A stretch of 64,000 bases of DNA from Brachynemurus nebulosus (taxonomy: Eukaryota; Arthropoda; Insecta; Neuroptera; Myrmeleontidae). Made by a program: the position numbers and the translations under genes. The notes under the pieces were generated by a model. The model was not told the origin of the DNA, ran no database searches, and worked only from the letters and a program-made list of their open reading frames with translations. Within the stretch, counting starts at the first letter, position 1; every line of letters begins with the position of its first letter. Positions 14,601 through 27,900 of this stretch are shown piece by piece. Location of the stretch: positions 4,171,829 to 4,235,828 of the forward strand of contig JAPWDM010000023.1 of the NCBI GenBank assembly GCA_035578155.1, written 5' to 3'.

Positions 14601-17600
14601 TTTCAATTTTTTTCTTAATATGCTTCTCAAATGAATTTTTTTGATTTTCCGGGAATCTATAGGCGCCGGAAAGATTTTAATAGCAGTTATGATGAGCGCC
14701 AAAATAGCGCGTAATTCCTATATAAGTTTTATCTAATTATCGCCGTTGGTTTAGATTTCGATATTTTCAATTTTTGTCTTTATATGCTGCTCAAATGAAT
14801 TTTGTTGATTTTCCGGGAAACTATAGGCTCTGGAAAGATTTTAAATGCAGTTATGATGAGCGCCAAAATAGCGCGTAATTCCTATATAAGTTTTATCTAA
14901 TTATCGGCGTTGGTTTAGATTTCGATATTTTCAATTTTTGTCTTTATATGCTGCTCAAATGAATTTTGTTGATTTTCCGGGAAACTATAGGCGCTGGAAA
15001 GATTTTAATAGCAGTTATGATGAGCGCCAAAATAGCGCGTAATTCCTATATAAGCTTTATCTAATTAGCGCCGTTGGTTCAGATTTAGATATTTTCAATT
15101 TTTGTCTTTATATGCTGCTCAAATGAATTTTTTTGATTTTACGGGAAACTATAGGCGCCGGAAAGATTTTAATAGCAGTTATGATGAGGGCCAAAATAGC
15201 GCGTAATTCCTATATAAGTTTTATCCAATTATCGCCGTTGGTTTAGATTTCGATATTTTCAATTTTTGTCTTTATATGCTGCTCAAATGAATTTTGTTGA
15301 TTTTCCGGGAAACTATAGGCGCTGGAAAGATTTTAATATCAGTTATGATGAGCGCGAAAATAGCGCGTAATTCCTATATAAGCTGTATCTAATTAGGGCC
15401 GTTGGTTCAGATTTAGATATTTTCAATTTTTGTCTTTATATGCTGCTCAAATGAATTTTGTTGATTTTCCGGGAAACTATAGGCGCTGGAAAGATTTTAA
15501 TAGCAGTTATGTTCAACGCGAAAATAGCGCGTAATTCCTATATAAGCTTTATCTAATTAGCGCCGTTGGTTCAGATTTAGATATTTTCAATTTTTGTCTT
15601 TATATGCTGCTCAAATGAATTTTTTTGATTTTCCTGGAAACTATAGGCGCCGGAAAGATTTTAATAGCAGTTATGATGAGCGCGAAAATAGCGCGTAATT
15701 CCTATATAAGCTTTATCTAATTAGCGCCGTTGGTTCAGTTTTAGATATTTTCAATTTTTGTCTTTATATGCTGCTCAAATGAATTTTGGTGATTTTCCGG
15801 GAAACTATAGGCGCTGGAAAGATTTTAATAGCAGTTATGATGAGCGCGAAAATAGCTTGTAAATCCTATATCAGCTTTATCTAATTAGCGCCGTTGGTTC
15901 AGTTTTAGATATTTTCAATTCTTGTCTTTATATGCTGCTCAAATGAATTTTGTTGATTTTCCGGGAAACTATAGGCGCTGGAAAGATTTTAATATGAGTT
16001 ATGAAGAGCGCGAAAATAGCGCGTAATTCCTATATAAGCTTTATCTAATTAGCGCCGTTGGTTCAGATTTAGATATTTTCAATTTTTGTTTTTATATGCT
16101 GCTCAAATGAATTTTTTTGATTTTACGGGAAAATATAGGCGCCGGAAAGATTTTAATAGCAGTTATGATGAGGGCCAGAATAGCGCGTAATTCCTATATA
16201 AGTTTTATCTAATTATCGCCGTTGGTTTAGATTTCGATATTTTCAATTTTTGTCTTTATATGCTGCTCAAATGAATTTTGTTGATTTTCCGGGGAACTAT
16301 AGGCGCTGGAAGAATTTTAATAGCAGTTATGATGAGCGCGAAAATAGCGGGTAATTCCTGTAAAAGCTTTATCTAATTAGAGCCGTTGGTTCAGATATAG
16401 ATATTTTCAATTTTTGTCTTTATATGCTGCTCAATGGATTTTTTTGATTTTCCGGGAAACTATAGGCGCCGGAAAGATTTTAATAGCAGTTATGAAGAGC
16501 GCGAAAATAGCGCGTAATTCCTATATAAGCTTTATCTAATTAGCGCCGTTGGTTCAGATTTAGATATTTTCAATTTTTGTCTTTATATGCTGCTCAAATG
16601 AATTTTTTTTATTTTCCGGGAAATTATAGGCGCCGGAAAGATTTTAATAGCAGTTATAATGAGCGCCAGAATAGCGCGTAATTCCTATATAAGCTTTATC
16701 TAATTAGCGCCGTTGGTTCAGATTTAGATATTTTCAATTTTTGTCTTAATATGCTGCTCAAATGAATTTTTTTGATTTTCCGGGAAACTATAGGCGCGGG
16801 AAAGATTTTAATAGCAGTTATGATGAGCGCCAAAGTGGCGCGTCATTCCTATATAAGTTTTATCTAATTATCGCCGTTGGTTTAGATTTCGATATTTTCA
16901 ATTTTTGTCTTTATATGCTGCTCAAATGAATTTTGTTGATTTTCCGGGAAACTATAGGCGCTGGAAAGATTTTAATAGCAGTTATGATGAGCGCGAAAAT
17001 AGCGGGTAATTCCTATATAAGTTTTATCTAATTAGCGCCGTTGGTTCAGATTTAAATATTTTCAATTTTTGTTTTTATATGCTTCTCAAATGAATTTTGT
17101 TGATTTTCCGGGAAACTATAGGCGCTGGAAAGATTTTAATAGCAGCTATGATCAGCGCGAAAGTAGAGCGTAATTCCTATATAAGCTTTATCTAATTAGC
17201 GCCGTTGGTTCAGATTTAGATATTTTCAATTTTTGTCTTTATATTTTGCTCGAATGAATTTTTTTGATCTTCCGGGAAACTATAGGCGCCGGAAAGATTT
17301 TAATAGCAGTTATGATGAGCGCCAAAGTGGCGCGTCATTCCTATATAAGTTTTATCTAATTATCGCTGTTGGTTTAGATTTCGATATTTTCAATTTTTGT
17401 CTTTATATTCTGCTCAAATGAATTTTGTTTATTTTCCGGGAAACTATAGGCGCTGGAAAGATTTTAATAGCAGTTATGATGAGCGCGAAAATAGCGCGTA
17501 ATTCCTATATAAGCTTTATCTAACTAGCGCCGTTGGTTCAGATTTAGATATTTTCAATTTTTGTCTTTAGATGCTGCTCAAATGAATTTTTTTGATTTTC

Positions 17601-18705
17601 CGGGAAAATATAGCCGCCGGAAAGATTTTAATAGCAGTTATGATGAGCGCCGAAATAGCGCGTAATTCCTATATAAGTTTTATCTAATTATCGCCATTGG
17701 TTTAGATTTCGAAATTTTCAATTTTTTTTTACATGCTGCTCAAATGAATTTTGTTGATTTTCCGGGAAACTATAGGCGCTGGAAAGATTTTAATAGCAGT
17801 TATGATGAGCGCCAAAAGAGCGGGTAATTCCTATATAAGTTTTATCTAATTATCGCTGTTGGTTTAGATTTCGATATATTCAATTTTTGTCTTTATATTC
17901 TGCTCAAATGAATTTTGTTTATTTTCCGGGAAACTATAGACGCTGGAAACATTTTAATAGCAGTTATGATGAGCGCGAAAATAGCGCGAAATTCCTATAT
18001 AAGTTTTATCTAATTATCGCCGTTGGTTCAGATTTTAATATTTTCAATTTTTGTCTTTATATGCTGCTCAAATGAATTTTTTTGATTTTCCGGGAAACTA
18101 TAGACGCTGGAAAGATTTTAATAGCAGTTATGATGAGCGCGAAAATAGCGCGAAATTCCTATATAAGTTTTATCTAATTATCGCCGTTGGTTCAGATTTT
18201 AATATTTTCAATTTTTGTCTTTATATGCTGCTCAAATGAAATTTTTTGATTTTACGGGAAACTATAGGCGCTGAAAAGATTTTAATAGCAGTATGATGAG
18301 CGCGAAAATAGCGGGAAATTTCTATACGAGCTTTATCTAATTACCGCCGTTGGTTCAGATTTCGATATTTTCATTTTTTGTTTTTATATGCTGCTCAAAT
18401 GAATTTTTTTGATTTTCCGGGAAACTATAGGCGCCGGAAAGAAATTAATAGCGGTTATGACAAGCGCGAAAATAGCGCGAAATTCCTACATAAGCTTTAT
18501 CTAATTACCGCCGTTGGTTCAGATTTAGATATTTTCAATTTTTGTTTTTATATGCTGCTCAAATGAATTTTTTTGATTTTCCGGAAAACTATAGGCGTTG
18601 GAAAGATTTTAATAGCAGTTATGATGAGCGCGAAAATAGCGCGAAATTCCTATATAAGTTTTATCTAATTACCGCCGTTCGTTCAGATTTCGATATTTTC
18701 AATTT

Positions 18706-21700
18706 TTGTCTTTATATGCTACTCAAATGAATTTTTTTGATATTCCGGGAAACTATAGCCGCCGGAAAGATTTTAATAGCAGTTATGATGAGCGCGAAAA
18801 TAGCGCGAAATTCCTATATAACTTTTATCTAATTATCGCCGTTGGTTCAGATTTTAATATTTTCAATTTTTGTCTTTATATGCTGCTCAAATGAATTTTT
18901 TTGATTTTCCGGGAAACTATAGGCGTTGGAAAGATTTTAATAGTAGTTATGATCAGCGCGAAAATAACGCGAAATTCCTATATAAGCTTTATCTAATTAC
19001 CGCCGTTGGTTCACATTTCGATATTTTCCATTTTTGTCTTTATATGCTGCTCAAATGAATTTTTTTGATTTTCCGGGAAAATATAGGCGCTGAAAATATT
19101 TTAATAGCAGTATGATAAGCGCGAAAATAGCGCGAAATTTCTATATGAGCTTTATCTAATTACCGCCGTCGGTTCAGTTTTCGATATTTTCAATTCTTGT
19201 TTTTATATGCTGCTCAAATGAATTTTTTTGATTTTCCGGGAAACTATAGGCGCCGGGAAGATTTTAATAGCAGTTATGATGAGCGCGAAAATAGCGCGAA
19301 ATTCCTATATAAGCCTTATATAATTACCGCCGTTGGTTCAGATTTAGATATTTTCAATTTATGTCTTTATATGCTGCTCAAATGAATTTTTTTGATTTTC
19401 CGGGAAACTGTAGGCGTTGGAAAGATTTTAATAGTAGTTATGATCAGCGCGAAAATAGCGCGAAATTCCCGTATAAGTTTTATCTAACTATCGCCGTTGG
19501 TTCAGATTTAGATATTTTCAATCTTTGTCTTTATATGCTGCTCAAATGAATTTTTTTGATTTTCCGGGAAATTATAGGCGTTGGAAAGATTTTAGTAGCA
19601 GTTATGATGAGCACGAAAATAGCGCGAAATTCCTATATAAGTTTTATCTAATTATCGCCGTTGGTTCAGATTTCGATATTTTCAACTTTTGTTTTTATAT
19701 GCTGCCCAAATGAATTTTTTTTATTTTCCGGGAAACTATAGACGCTGGAAAGATTTTAATAGCAGTTATGATGAGCGCGAAAATAGCGCGAAATTCCTAT
19801 ATAAGTTTTATCTAATTATCGCCGTTGGTTCAGATTTTAATATTTTCAATTTTTGTCTTTATATGCTGCTCAAATGAATTTTTTTGATTTTCCGGGAAAC
19901 TATAGGCGCTGAAAAGATTTTAATAGCAGTATGATGAGCGCGAAAATAGCGGGAAATTTCTATATGAGCTTTATCTAATTACCGCCGTTGGTTCAGATTT
20001 CGATATTTTCATTTTTTGTTTTTATATGCTGCTCAAATGAATTTTTTTGATTTTCCGGGAAACTATAGGCGCCGGAAAGATTTTAATAGCGGTTATGACA
20101 AGCGCGAAAATAGCGCGAAATTCCTACATAAGCTTTATCTAATTACCGCCGTTGGTTCAGATTTAGATATTTTCAAATTTTGTTTTTATATGCTGCTCAA
20201 ATGAATTTTTTTGATTTTCCGGGAAACTATAGACGCTGGAAAGATTTTAATAGCAGTTATGATGAGCGCGAAAATAGCGCGAAATTCCTATATAAGTTTT
20301 ATCTTATTATCGCCGTTGGTTCAGATTTTAATATTTTCAATTTTTGTCTTTATATGCTGCTCAAATGAAATTTTTTGATTTTACGGGAAACTATAGGCGC
20401 TGAAAAGATTTTAATAGCAGTATGATGAGCGCGAAAATAGCGGGAAATTTCTATACGAGCTTTATCTAATTACCGCCGTTGGTTCAGATTTCGATATTTT
20501 CATTTTTTGTTTTTATATGCTGCTCAAATGAATTTTTTTGATTTTCCGGGAAACTATAGGCGCCGGAAAGATTTTAATAGCGGTTATGACAAGCGCGAAA
20601 ATAGCGCGAAATTCCTACATAAGCTTTATCTAATTACCGCCGTTCGTTCAGATTTCGATATTTTCAATTTTTGTCTTTATATGCTACTCAAATGAATTTT
20701 TTTGATATTCCGGGAAACTATAGCCGCCGGAAAGATTTTAATAGCAGTTATGATGAGCGCGAAAATAGCGCGAAATTCCTATATAACTTTTATCTAATTA
20801 TCGCCGTTGGTTCAGATTTTAATATTTTCAATTTTTGTCTTTATATGCTGCTCAAATGAATTTTTTTGATTTTCCGGGAAACTATAGGCGTTGGAAAGAT
20901 TTTAATAGTAGTTATGATCAGCGCGAAAATAACGCGAAATTCCTATATAAGCTTTATCTAATTACCGCCGTTGGTTCACATTTCGATATTTTCCATTTTT
21001 GTCTTTATATGCTGCTCAAATGAATTTTTTTGATTTTCCGGGAAAATATAGGCGCTGAAAATATTTTAATAGCAGTATGATAAGCGCGAAAATAGCGCGA
21101 AATTTCTATATGAGCTTTATCTAATTACCGCCGTCGGTTCAGTTTTCGATATTTTCAATTCTTGTTTTTATATGCTGCTCAAATGAATTTTTTTGATTTT
21201 CCGGGAAACTATAGGCGCCGGGAAGATTTTAATAGCAGTTATGATGAGCGCGAAAATAGCGCGAAATTCCTATATAAGCCTTATATAATTACCGCCGTTG
21301 GTTCAGATTTAGATATTTTCAATTTATGTCTTTATATGCTGCTCAAATGAATTTTTTTGATTTTCCGGGAAACTATAGGCGTTGGAAAGATTTTAATAGT
21401 AGTTATGATCAGCGCGAAAATAGCGCGAAATTCCCGTATAAGTTTTATCTAACTATCGCCGTTGGTTCAGATTTAGATATTTTCAATCTTTGTCTTTATA
21501 TGCTGCTCAAATGAATTTTTTTGATTTTCCGGGAAATTATAGGCGCTGGAAAGATTTTAGTAGCAGTTATGATGAGCACGAAAATAGCGCGAAATTCCTA
21601 TATAAGTTTTATCTAATTATCGCCGTTGGTTCAGATTTCGATATTTTCAACTTTTGTTTTTATATGCTGCCCAAATGAATTTTTTTTATTTTCCGGGAAA

Positions 21701-22635
21701 CTATAGACGCTGGAAAGATTTTAATAGCAGTTATGATGAGCGCGAAAATAGCGCGAAATTCCTATATAAGTTTTATCTAATTATCGCCGTTGGTTCAGAT
21801 TTTAATATTTTCAATTTTTGTCTTTATATGCTGCTCAAATGAATTTTTTTGATTTTCCGGGAAACTATAGGCGCTGAAAAGATTTTAATAGCAGTATGAT
21901 GAGCGCGAAAATAGCGGGAAATTTCTATATGAGCTTTATCTAATTACCGCCGTTGGTTCAGATTTCGATATTTTCATTTTTTGTTTTTATATGCTGCTCA
22001 AATGAATTTTTTTGATTTTCCGGGAAACTATAGGCGCCGGAAAGATTTTAATAGCGGTTATGACAAGCGCGAAAATAGCGCGAAATTCCTACATAAGCTT
22101 TATCTAATTACCGCCGTTGGTTCAGATTTAGATATTTTCAAATTTTGTTTTTATATGCTGCTCAAATGAATTTTTTTGATTTTCCGGGAAACTATAGACG
22201 CTGGAAAGATTTTAATAGCAGTTATGATGAGCGCGAAAATAGCGCGAAATTCCTATATAAGTTTTATCTTATTATCGCCGTTGGTTCAGATTTTTATATT
22301 TTCAATTTTTGTCTTTATATGCTGCTCAAATGAAATTTTTTGATTTTACGGGAAACTATAGGCGCTGAAAAGATTTTAATAGCAGTATGATGAGCGCGAA
22401 AATAGCGGGAAATTTCTATACGAGCTTTATCTAATTACCGCCGTTGGTTCAGATTTCGATATTTTCATTTTTTGTTTTTATATGCTGCTCAAATGAATTT
22501 TTTTGATTTTCCGGGAAACTATAGGCGCCGGAAAGATTTTAATAGCGGTTATGACAAGCGCGAAAATAGCGCGAAATTCCTACATAAGCTTTATCTAATT
22601 ACCGCCGTTCGTTCAGATTTCGATATTTTCAATTT
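18706..22635 (+). repeat. 12-monomer higher-order repeat, two full copies of 1965 bp
   Basis: Distinctive monomers repeat at exactly 1965 bp: 18706, 20671 and 22636 (TTGATATTCCGGG with ATAGCCGCC); 18870, 20835 and 22800 (GATCAGCGCG, ATAACGCG); 19197 and 21162 (GCGCCGGGAAG); 19525 and 21490 (GAGCACGAAAA); 20016 and 21981; 20507 and 22472. Twelve times 164 is 1968; the 3-bp deficit comes from monomers reading AGCAGTATGATG (one T lost). The two copies differ at only a handful of positions, so the unit is young. A partial third copy runs from 22636 to about 23.0 kb before decaying. Confidence 0.92.
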
Positions 22636-24989
22636 TTGTCTTTATATGCTACTCAAATGAATTTTTTTGATATTCCGGGAAACTATAGCCGCCGGAAAGA
22701 TTTTAATAGCAGTTATGATGAGCGCGAAAATAGCGCGAAATTCCTATATAAGTTTTATCTAATTATCGCCGTTGGTTCAGATTTTAATATTTTCAATTTT
22801 TGTCTTTATATGCTGCTCAAATGAATTTTTTTGATTTTCCGGGAAACTATAGGCGTTGGAAAGATTTTAATAGTAGTTATGATCAGCGCGAAAATAACGC
22901 GAAATTCCTATATAAGCTTTATCTAATTACCGCCGTTGGTTCAGATTTCGATATTTTCCATTTTTGTCTTTATATGCTGCTCAAATGAATTTTTTTGTTT
23001 TTCGGGGAAACTGTAGGCGCTGAAAATATTTTAATAGCAATTATGACAAGCGCGAAAATAGCGCGAAATTCCTATATAAGCTTTATCTAATTACCGCCGT
23101 TGGTTCAGATTTAGATATTTTCAATTTTTGTCTTTATATGCGGCTCAAATGAATTTTTTTGTTTTTCCGGTAAAGTATAGGCGCCGGGAAGATTTTAATA
23201 GCAGTTATGATGAGCGCGAAAATAGCGCGAAATTCCTATATAAGCCTTATATAATTACCGCCGTTGGTTCAGATTTAGATATTTTCAATTTATGTCTTTA
23301 TATGCTGCTCAAAAGAATTTTTTGATTTTCCGGGAAACTATAGGCGTTGGAAAGATTTTAATAGCAGTTATGATAGCGCGAAAATAGCGCGAAATTCCTA
23401 TATAAGTTTTATCTAATTATGGCCGTTAGTTCAGATTTCGATATTTTCAATTTTTGTCTTTATATGCTGCTCAAATGAATTATTTTGATTTTCCGGGAAA
23501 CTATAGGCGTTGGAAAGATTTTAATAGCATTTATGATGAGCGCGAAAACAGCGCGAAATTCCTATATAAGTTTCATCTAATTATCGCCGTTCGTTCAGAT
23601 TTCGATATTTTCAATTTTTGTTTGTATATGCTGCTCAAATGAATTTCTTTCATTTTCCGGGAAACTGTAGGAACTGGAAAGATTTTAATAGCAGTTGTGA
23701 TGAGCGCGAAAATAGCGCGTACTTCCTATACAAGCTTTATATAACTACCGCCGTTGGTTCAGATTTAGATATTTTCAATGTTTGTCTTTATATGCTGCTC
23801 AAATGAATTTTTTTGATTTTCCGGGAAACTATAGGCGTTAGAAAGTTTTTAATAGCATTTATGATGAGCGCGAAAATGGCGCGAAATTCCTATATAAGCT
23901 TTATCTAATTACCGCGTCGGTTCAGATTTAGATATTTTCAATTTTTGTCTTTATATGCTGCTCAAATGAATTTTTTTGATTTTCCGGGAAACTATAGGCG
24001 CTGAAAAGATTTTAATAGCAGTATGATGAGCGCGAAAATAGCGCGAAATTTCTATATGAGCTTTATCTAATTACCGCCGTTGGTTCAGATTTCGATATTT
24101 TCAATTTTTGTTTTTATATGCTGCTCAAATGAATTTTTTTGATTTTCCGGGAAACTATAGGCGTTTGAAAGATTTTAATAGCAGTTATGATAGCGCGAAA
24201 ATAGCGCGAAATTCCTATATAAGCTTTATCTAATTAGCGCCGTTGGTTCAGTTTTAGATATTTTCAATTTTTGTCTTTATATGCTGCTCAAATGAATTTT
24301 GGTGATTTTCCGGGAAACTATAGGCGCTCAAAAGATTTTAATAGCAGTTATGATGAGCGCGAAAATAGCGCGTAATTCACATATAAGCTTTATCTAATTA
24401 GCGCCGTTGGTTCAGTTTTAGATATTTTCAATTTTTGTCTTTATATGCTGCTCAAATGAATTTTGTTGATTTTCTGGGAAACTATAGGCGCTGGAAAGAT
24501 TTTAATAGCAGTTACGCTACGCGAAAATAGCGCGTAATTCCTATATAAACTTTATCTAATTAGCGCCGTTGGTTCAGATTTAGATATTTTCAATTTTTGT
24601 CTTTATATGCTGCTCAAATGAATTTTTTTGATTTTCCGGGAAACTATAGGCGCTGGAAAGATTTTAATAGCAGTTATGATGAGCGCGAAAATAGCGCGTA
24701 ATTCCTATATAAGCTTTATCTAATTAGAGCCGTTGGTTCAGATATAGATATTTTCAATTTTTGTCTTTATATGCTGCTCAATGGATTTTTTTGATTTTCC
24801 GGGAAACTATAGGCGCCGGAAAGATTTTAATAGCAGTTATGATGAGCGCCAAAATAGCGCGTAATTCCTATATAAGGTTTATCTAATTATCGCCGTTGGT
24901 TTAGATTTCGATATTTTCAATTTTTGTCTTTATATGCTGCTCAAATGAATTTTGTTGATTTTCCGGGAAACTATAGGCGCTGGAAAGAT

Positions 24990-27900
24990 TTTAATAGCAG
25001 TTATGAAGAGCGCGAAAATAGCGCGTAATTCCTATATAAGCTTTATCTAATTAGCGCCGTTGGTTCAGATTTAGATATTTTCAATTTTTGTTTTTATATG
25101 CTGCTCAAATGAATTTTTTTGATTTTACGGGAAAATATAGGCGCCGGAAAGATTTTAATAGCAGTTATGATGAGGGCCAGAATAGCGCGTAATTCCTATA
25201 TAAGTTTTATCTAATTATCGCCGTTGGTTTAGATTTCGATATTTTCAATTTTTGTCTTTATATGCTGCTCAAATGAATTTTGTTGATTTTCCGGGGAACT
25301 ATAGGCGCTGGAAGAATTTTAATAGCAGTTATGATGAGCGCGAAAATAGCGGGTAATTCCTGTAAAAGCTTTATCTAATTAGCGCCGTTGGTTCAGATTT
25401 AGATATTTTCAATTTTTGTCTTTATATGCTGCTCAAATGAATTTTTTTTATTTTCCGGGAAATTATAGGCGCCGGAAAGATTTTAATAGCAGTTATAATG
25501 AGCGCCAGAATAGCGCGTAATTCCTATATAAGCTTTATCTAATTAGCGCCATTGGTTCAGATTTAGATATTTTCAATTTTTGTCTTAATATGCTGCTCAA
25601 ATGAATTTTTTTGATTTTCCGGGAAACTATAGGCGCGGGAAAGATTTTAATAGCAGTTATGATGAGCGCCAAAGTGGCGCGTCATTCCTATATAAGTTTT
25701 ATCTAATTATCGCCGTTGGTTTAGATTTCGATATTTTCAATTTTTGTCTTTATATGCTGCTCAAATGAATTTTGTTGATTTTCCGGGAAACTATAGGCGC
25801 TGGAAAGATTTTAATAGCAGTTATGATGAGCGCGAAAATAGCGGGTAATTCCTATATAAGTTTTATCTAATTAGCGCCGTTGGTTCAGATTTAAATATTT
25901 TCAATTTTTGTTTTTATATGCTTCTCAAATGAATTTTGTTGATTTTCCGGGAAACTATAGGCGCTGGAAAGATTTTAATAGCAGTTATGATGAGCGCGAA
26001 AATAGCGCGTAATTCCTATATAAGCTTTATCTAACTAGCGCCGTTGGTTCAGATTTAGATATTTTCAATTTTTGTCTTTAGATGCTGCTCAAATGAATTT
26101 TTTTGATTTTCCGGGAAAATATAGCCGCCGGAAAGATTTTAATAGCAGTTATGATGAGCGCCGAAATAGCGCGTAATTCCTATATAAGTTTTATCTAATT
26201 ATCGCCATTGGTTTAGATTTCGATATTTTCAATTTTTTTTTACATGCTGCTCAAATGAATTTTGTTGATTTTCCGGGAAACTATAGGCGCTGGAAAGATT
26301 TTAATAGCAGTTATGATGAGCGCCAAAATAGCGCGTAATTCCTATATAAGTTTTATCTAATTATCGCTGTTGGTTTAGATTTCGATATATTCAATTTTTG
26401 TCTTTATATTCTGCTCAAATGAATTTTGTTTATTTTCCGGGAAACTATAGGCGCTGGAAAGACTTTAATAGCAGTTATGATGAGCGCGAAAATAGCGCGT
26501 AATTCCTATATAAGCTTTATCTAATTAGCGCCGTTGGTTCAGATTTAGATATTTTCAATTTTTGTCTTTATATTTTGCTCGAATGAATTTTTTTGATTTT
26601 CCGGGAAACTATAGGCGCCGGAAAGATTTTAATAACAGTTATGATGAGCGCCAAAGTAGCGCGTCATTCCTATATAAGTTTTATCTAATTATCGCTGTTG
26701 TTTTAGATTTCGATATTTTCAATTTTTGTCTTTATATGCTGCTCAAATGAATTTTGTTTATTTTCCGGGAAACTATAGACGCTGGAAACATTTTAATAGC
26801 AGTTATGATGAGCGCGAAAATAGCGCGTAATTCCTATATAAGCTTTATCTAATTATCGCCGTTGGTTTAGATTTCGATATTTTCAATTTTTGTCTTTATA
26901 TGCTGCTCAAATGAATTTTTTTGATTTTCCGGGAAACTATAGGCGTTGGAAAGATTTTAATAGCAGTTATGATGAGCGCGGAAATAGCGCGAAATTCCCG
27001 TATAAGTTTTATCTAACTATCGCCGTTGGTTCAGATTTCGATATTTTCAATCTTTGTCTTTATATGCTGCTCAAATGAATTTTTTTTATTTTCCGGGAAA
27101 CTATAGACGCTGGAAAGATTTTAATAGCAGTTATGATGAGCGCGAAAATAGCGCGAAATTCCTATATAAGTTTTATCTAATTATCGCCGTTGGTTCAGAT
27201 TTTAATATTTTCAATTTTTGTCTTTATATGCTGCTCAAATGAATTTTTTTGATTTTCCGGGAAACTATAGGCGCTGAAAAGATTTTAATAGCAGTATGAT
27301 GAGCGCGAAAATAGCGGGAAATTTCTATATGAGCTTTATCTAATTACCGCCGTTGGTTCAGATTTCGATATTTTCATTTTTTGTTTTTATATGCTGCTCA
27401 AATGAATTTTTTTGATTTTCCGGGAAACTATAGGCGCCGGAAAGATTTTAATAGCGGTTATGACAAGCGCGAAAATAGCGCGAAATTCCTACATAAGCTT
27501 TATCTAATTACCGCCGTTGGTTCAGATTTAGATATTTTCAAATTTTGTTTTTATATGCTGCTCAAATGAATTTTTTTGATTTTCCGGGAAACTATAGACG
27601 CTGGAAAGATTTTAATAGCAGTTATGATGAGCGCGAAAATAGCGCGAAATTCCTATATAAGTTTTATCTAATTATCGCCGTTGGTTCAGATTTTAATATT
27701 TTCAATTTTTGTCTTTATATGCTGCTCAAATGAAATTTTTTGATTTTACAGGAAACTATAGGCGCTGAAAAGATTTTAATAGCAGTATGATGAGCGCGAA
27801 AATAGCGGGAAATTTCTATACGAGCTTTATCTAATTACCGCCGTTGGTTCAGATTTCGATATTTTCATTTTTTGTTTTTATATGCTGCTCAAATGAATTT

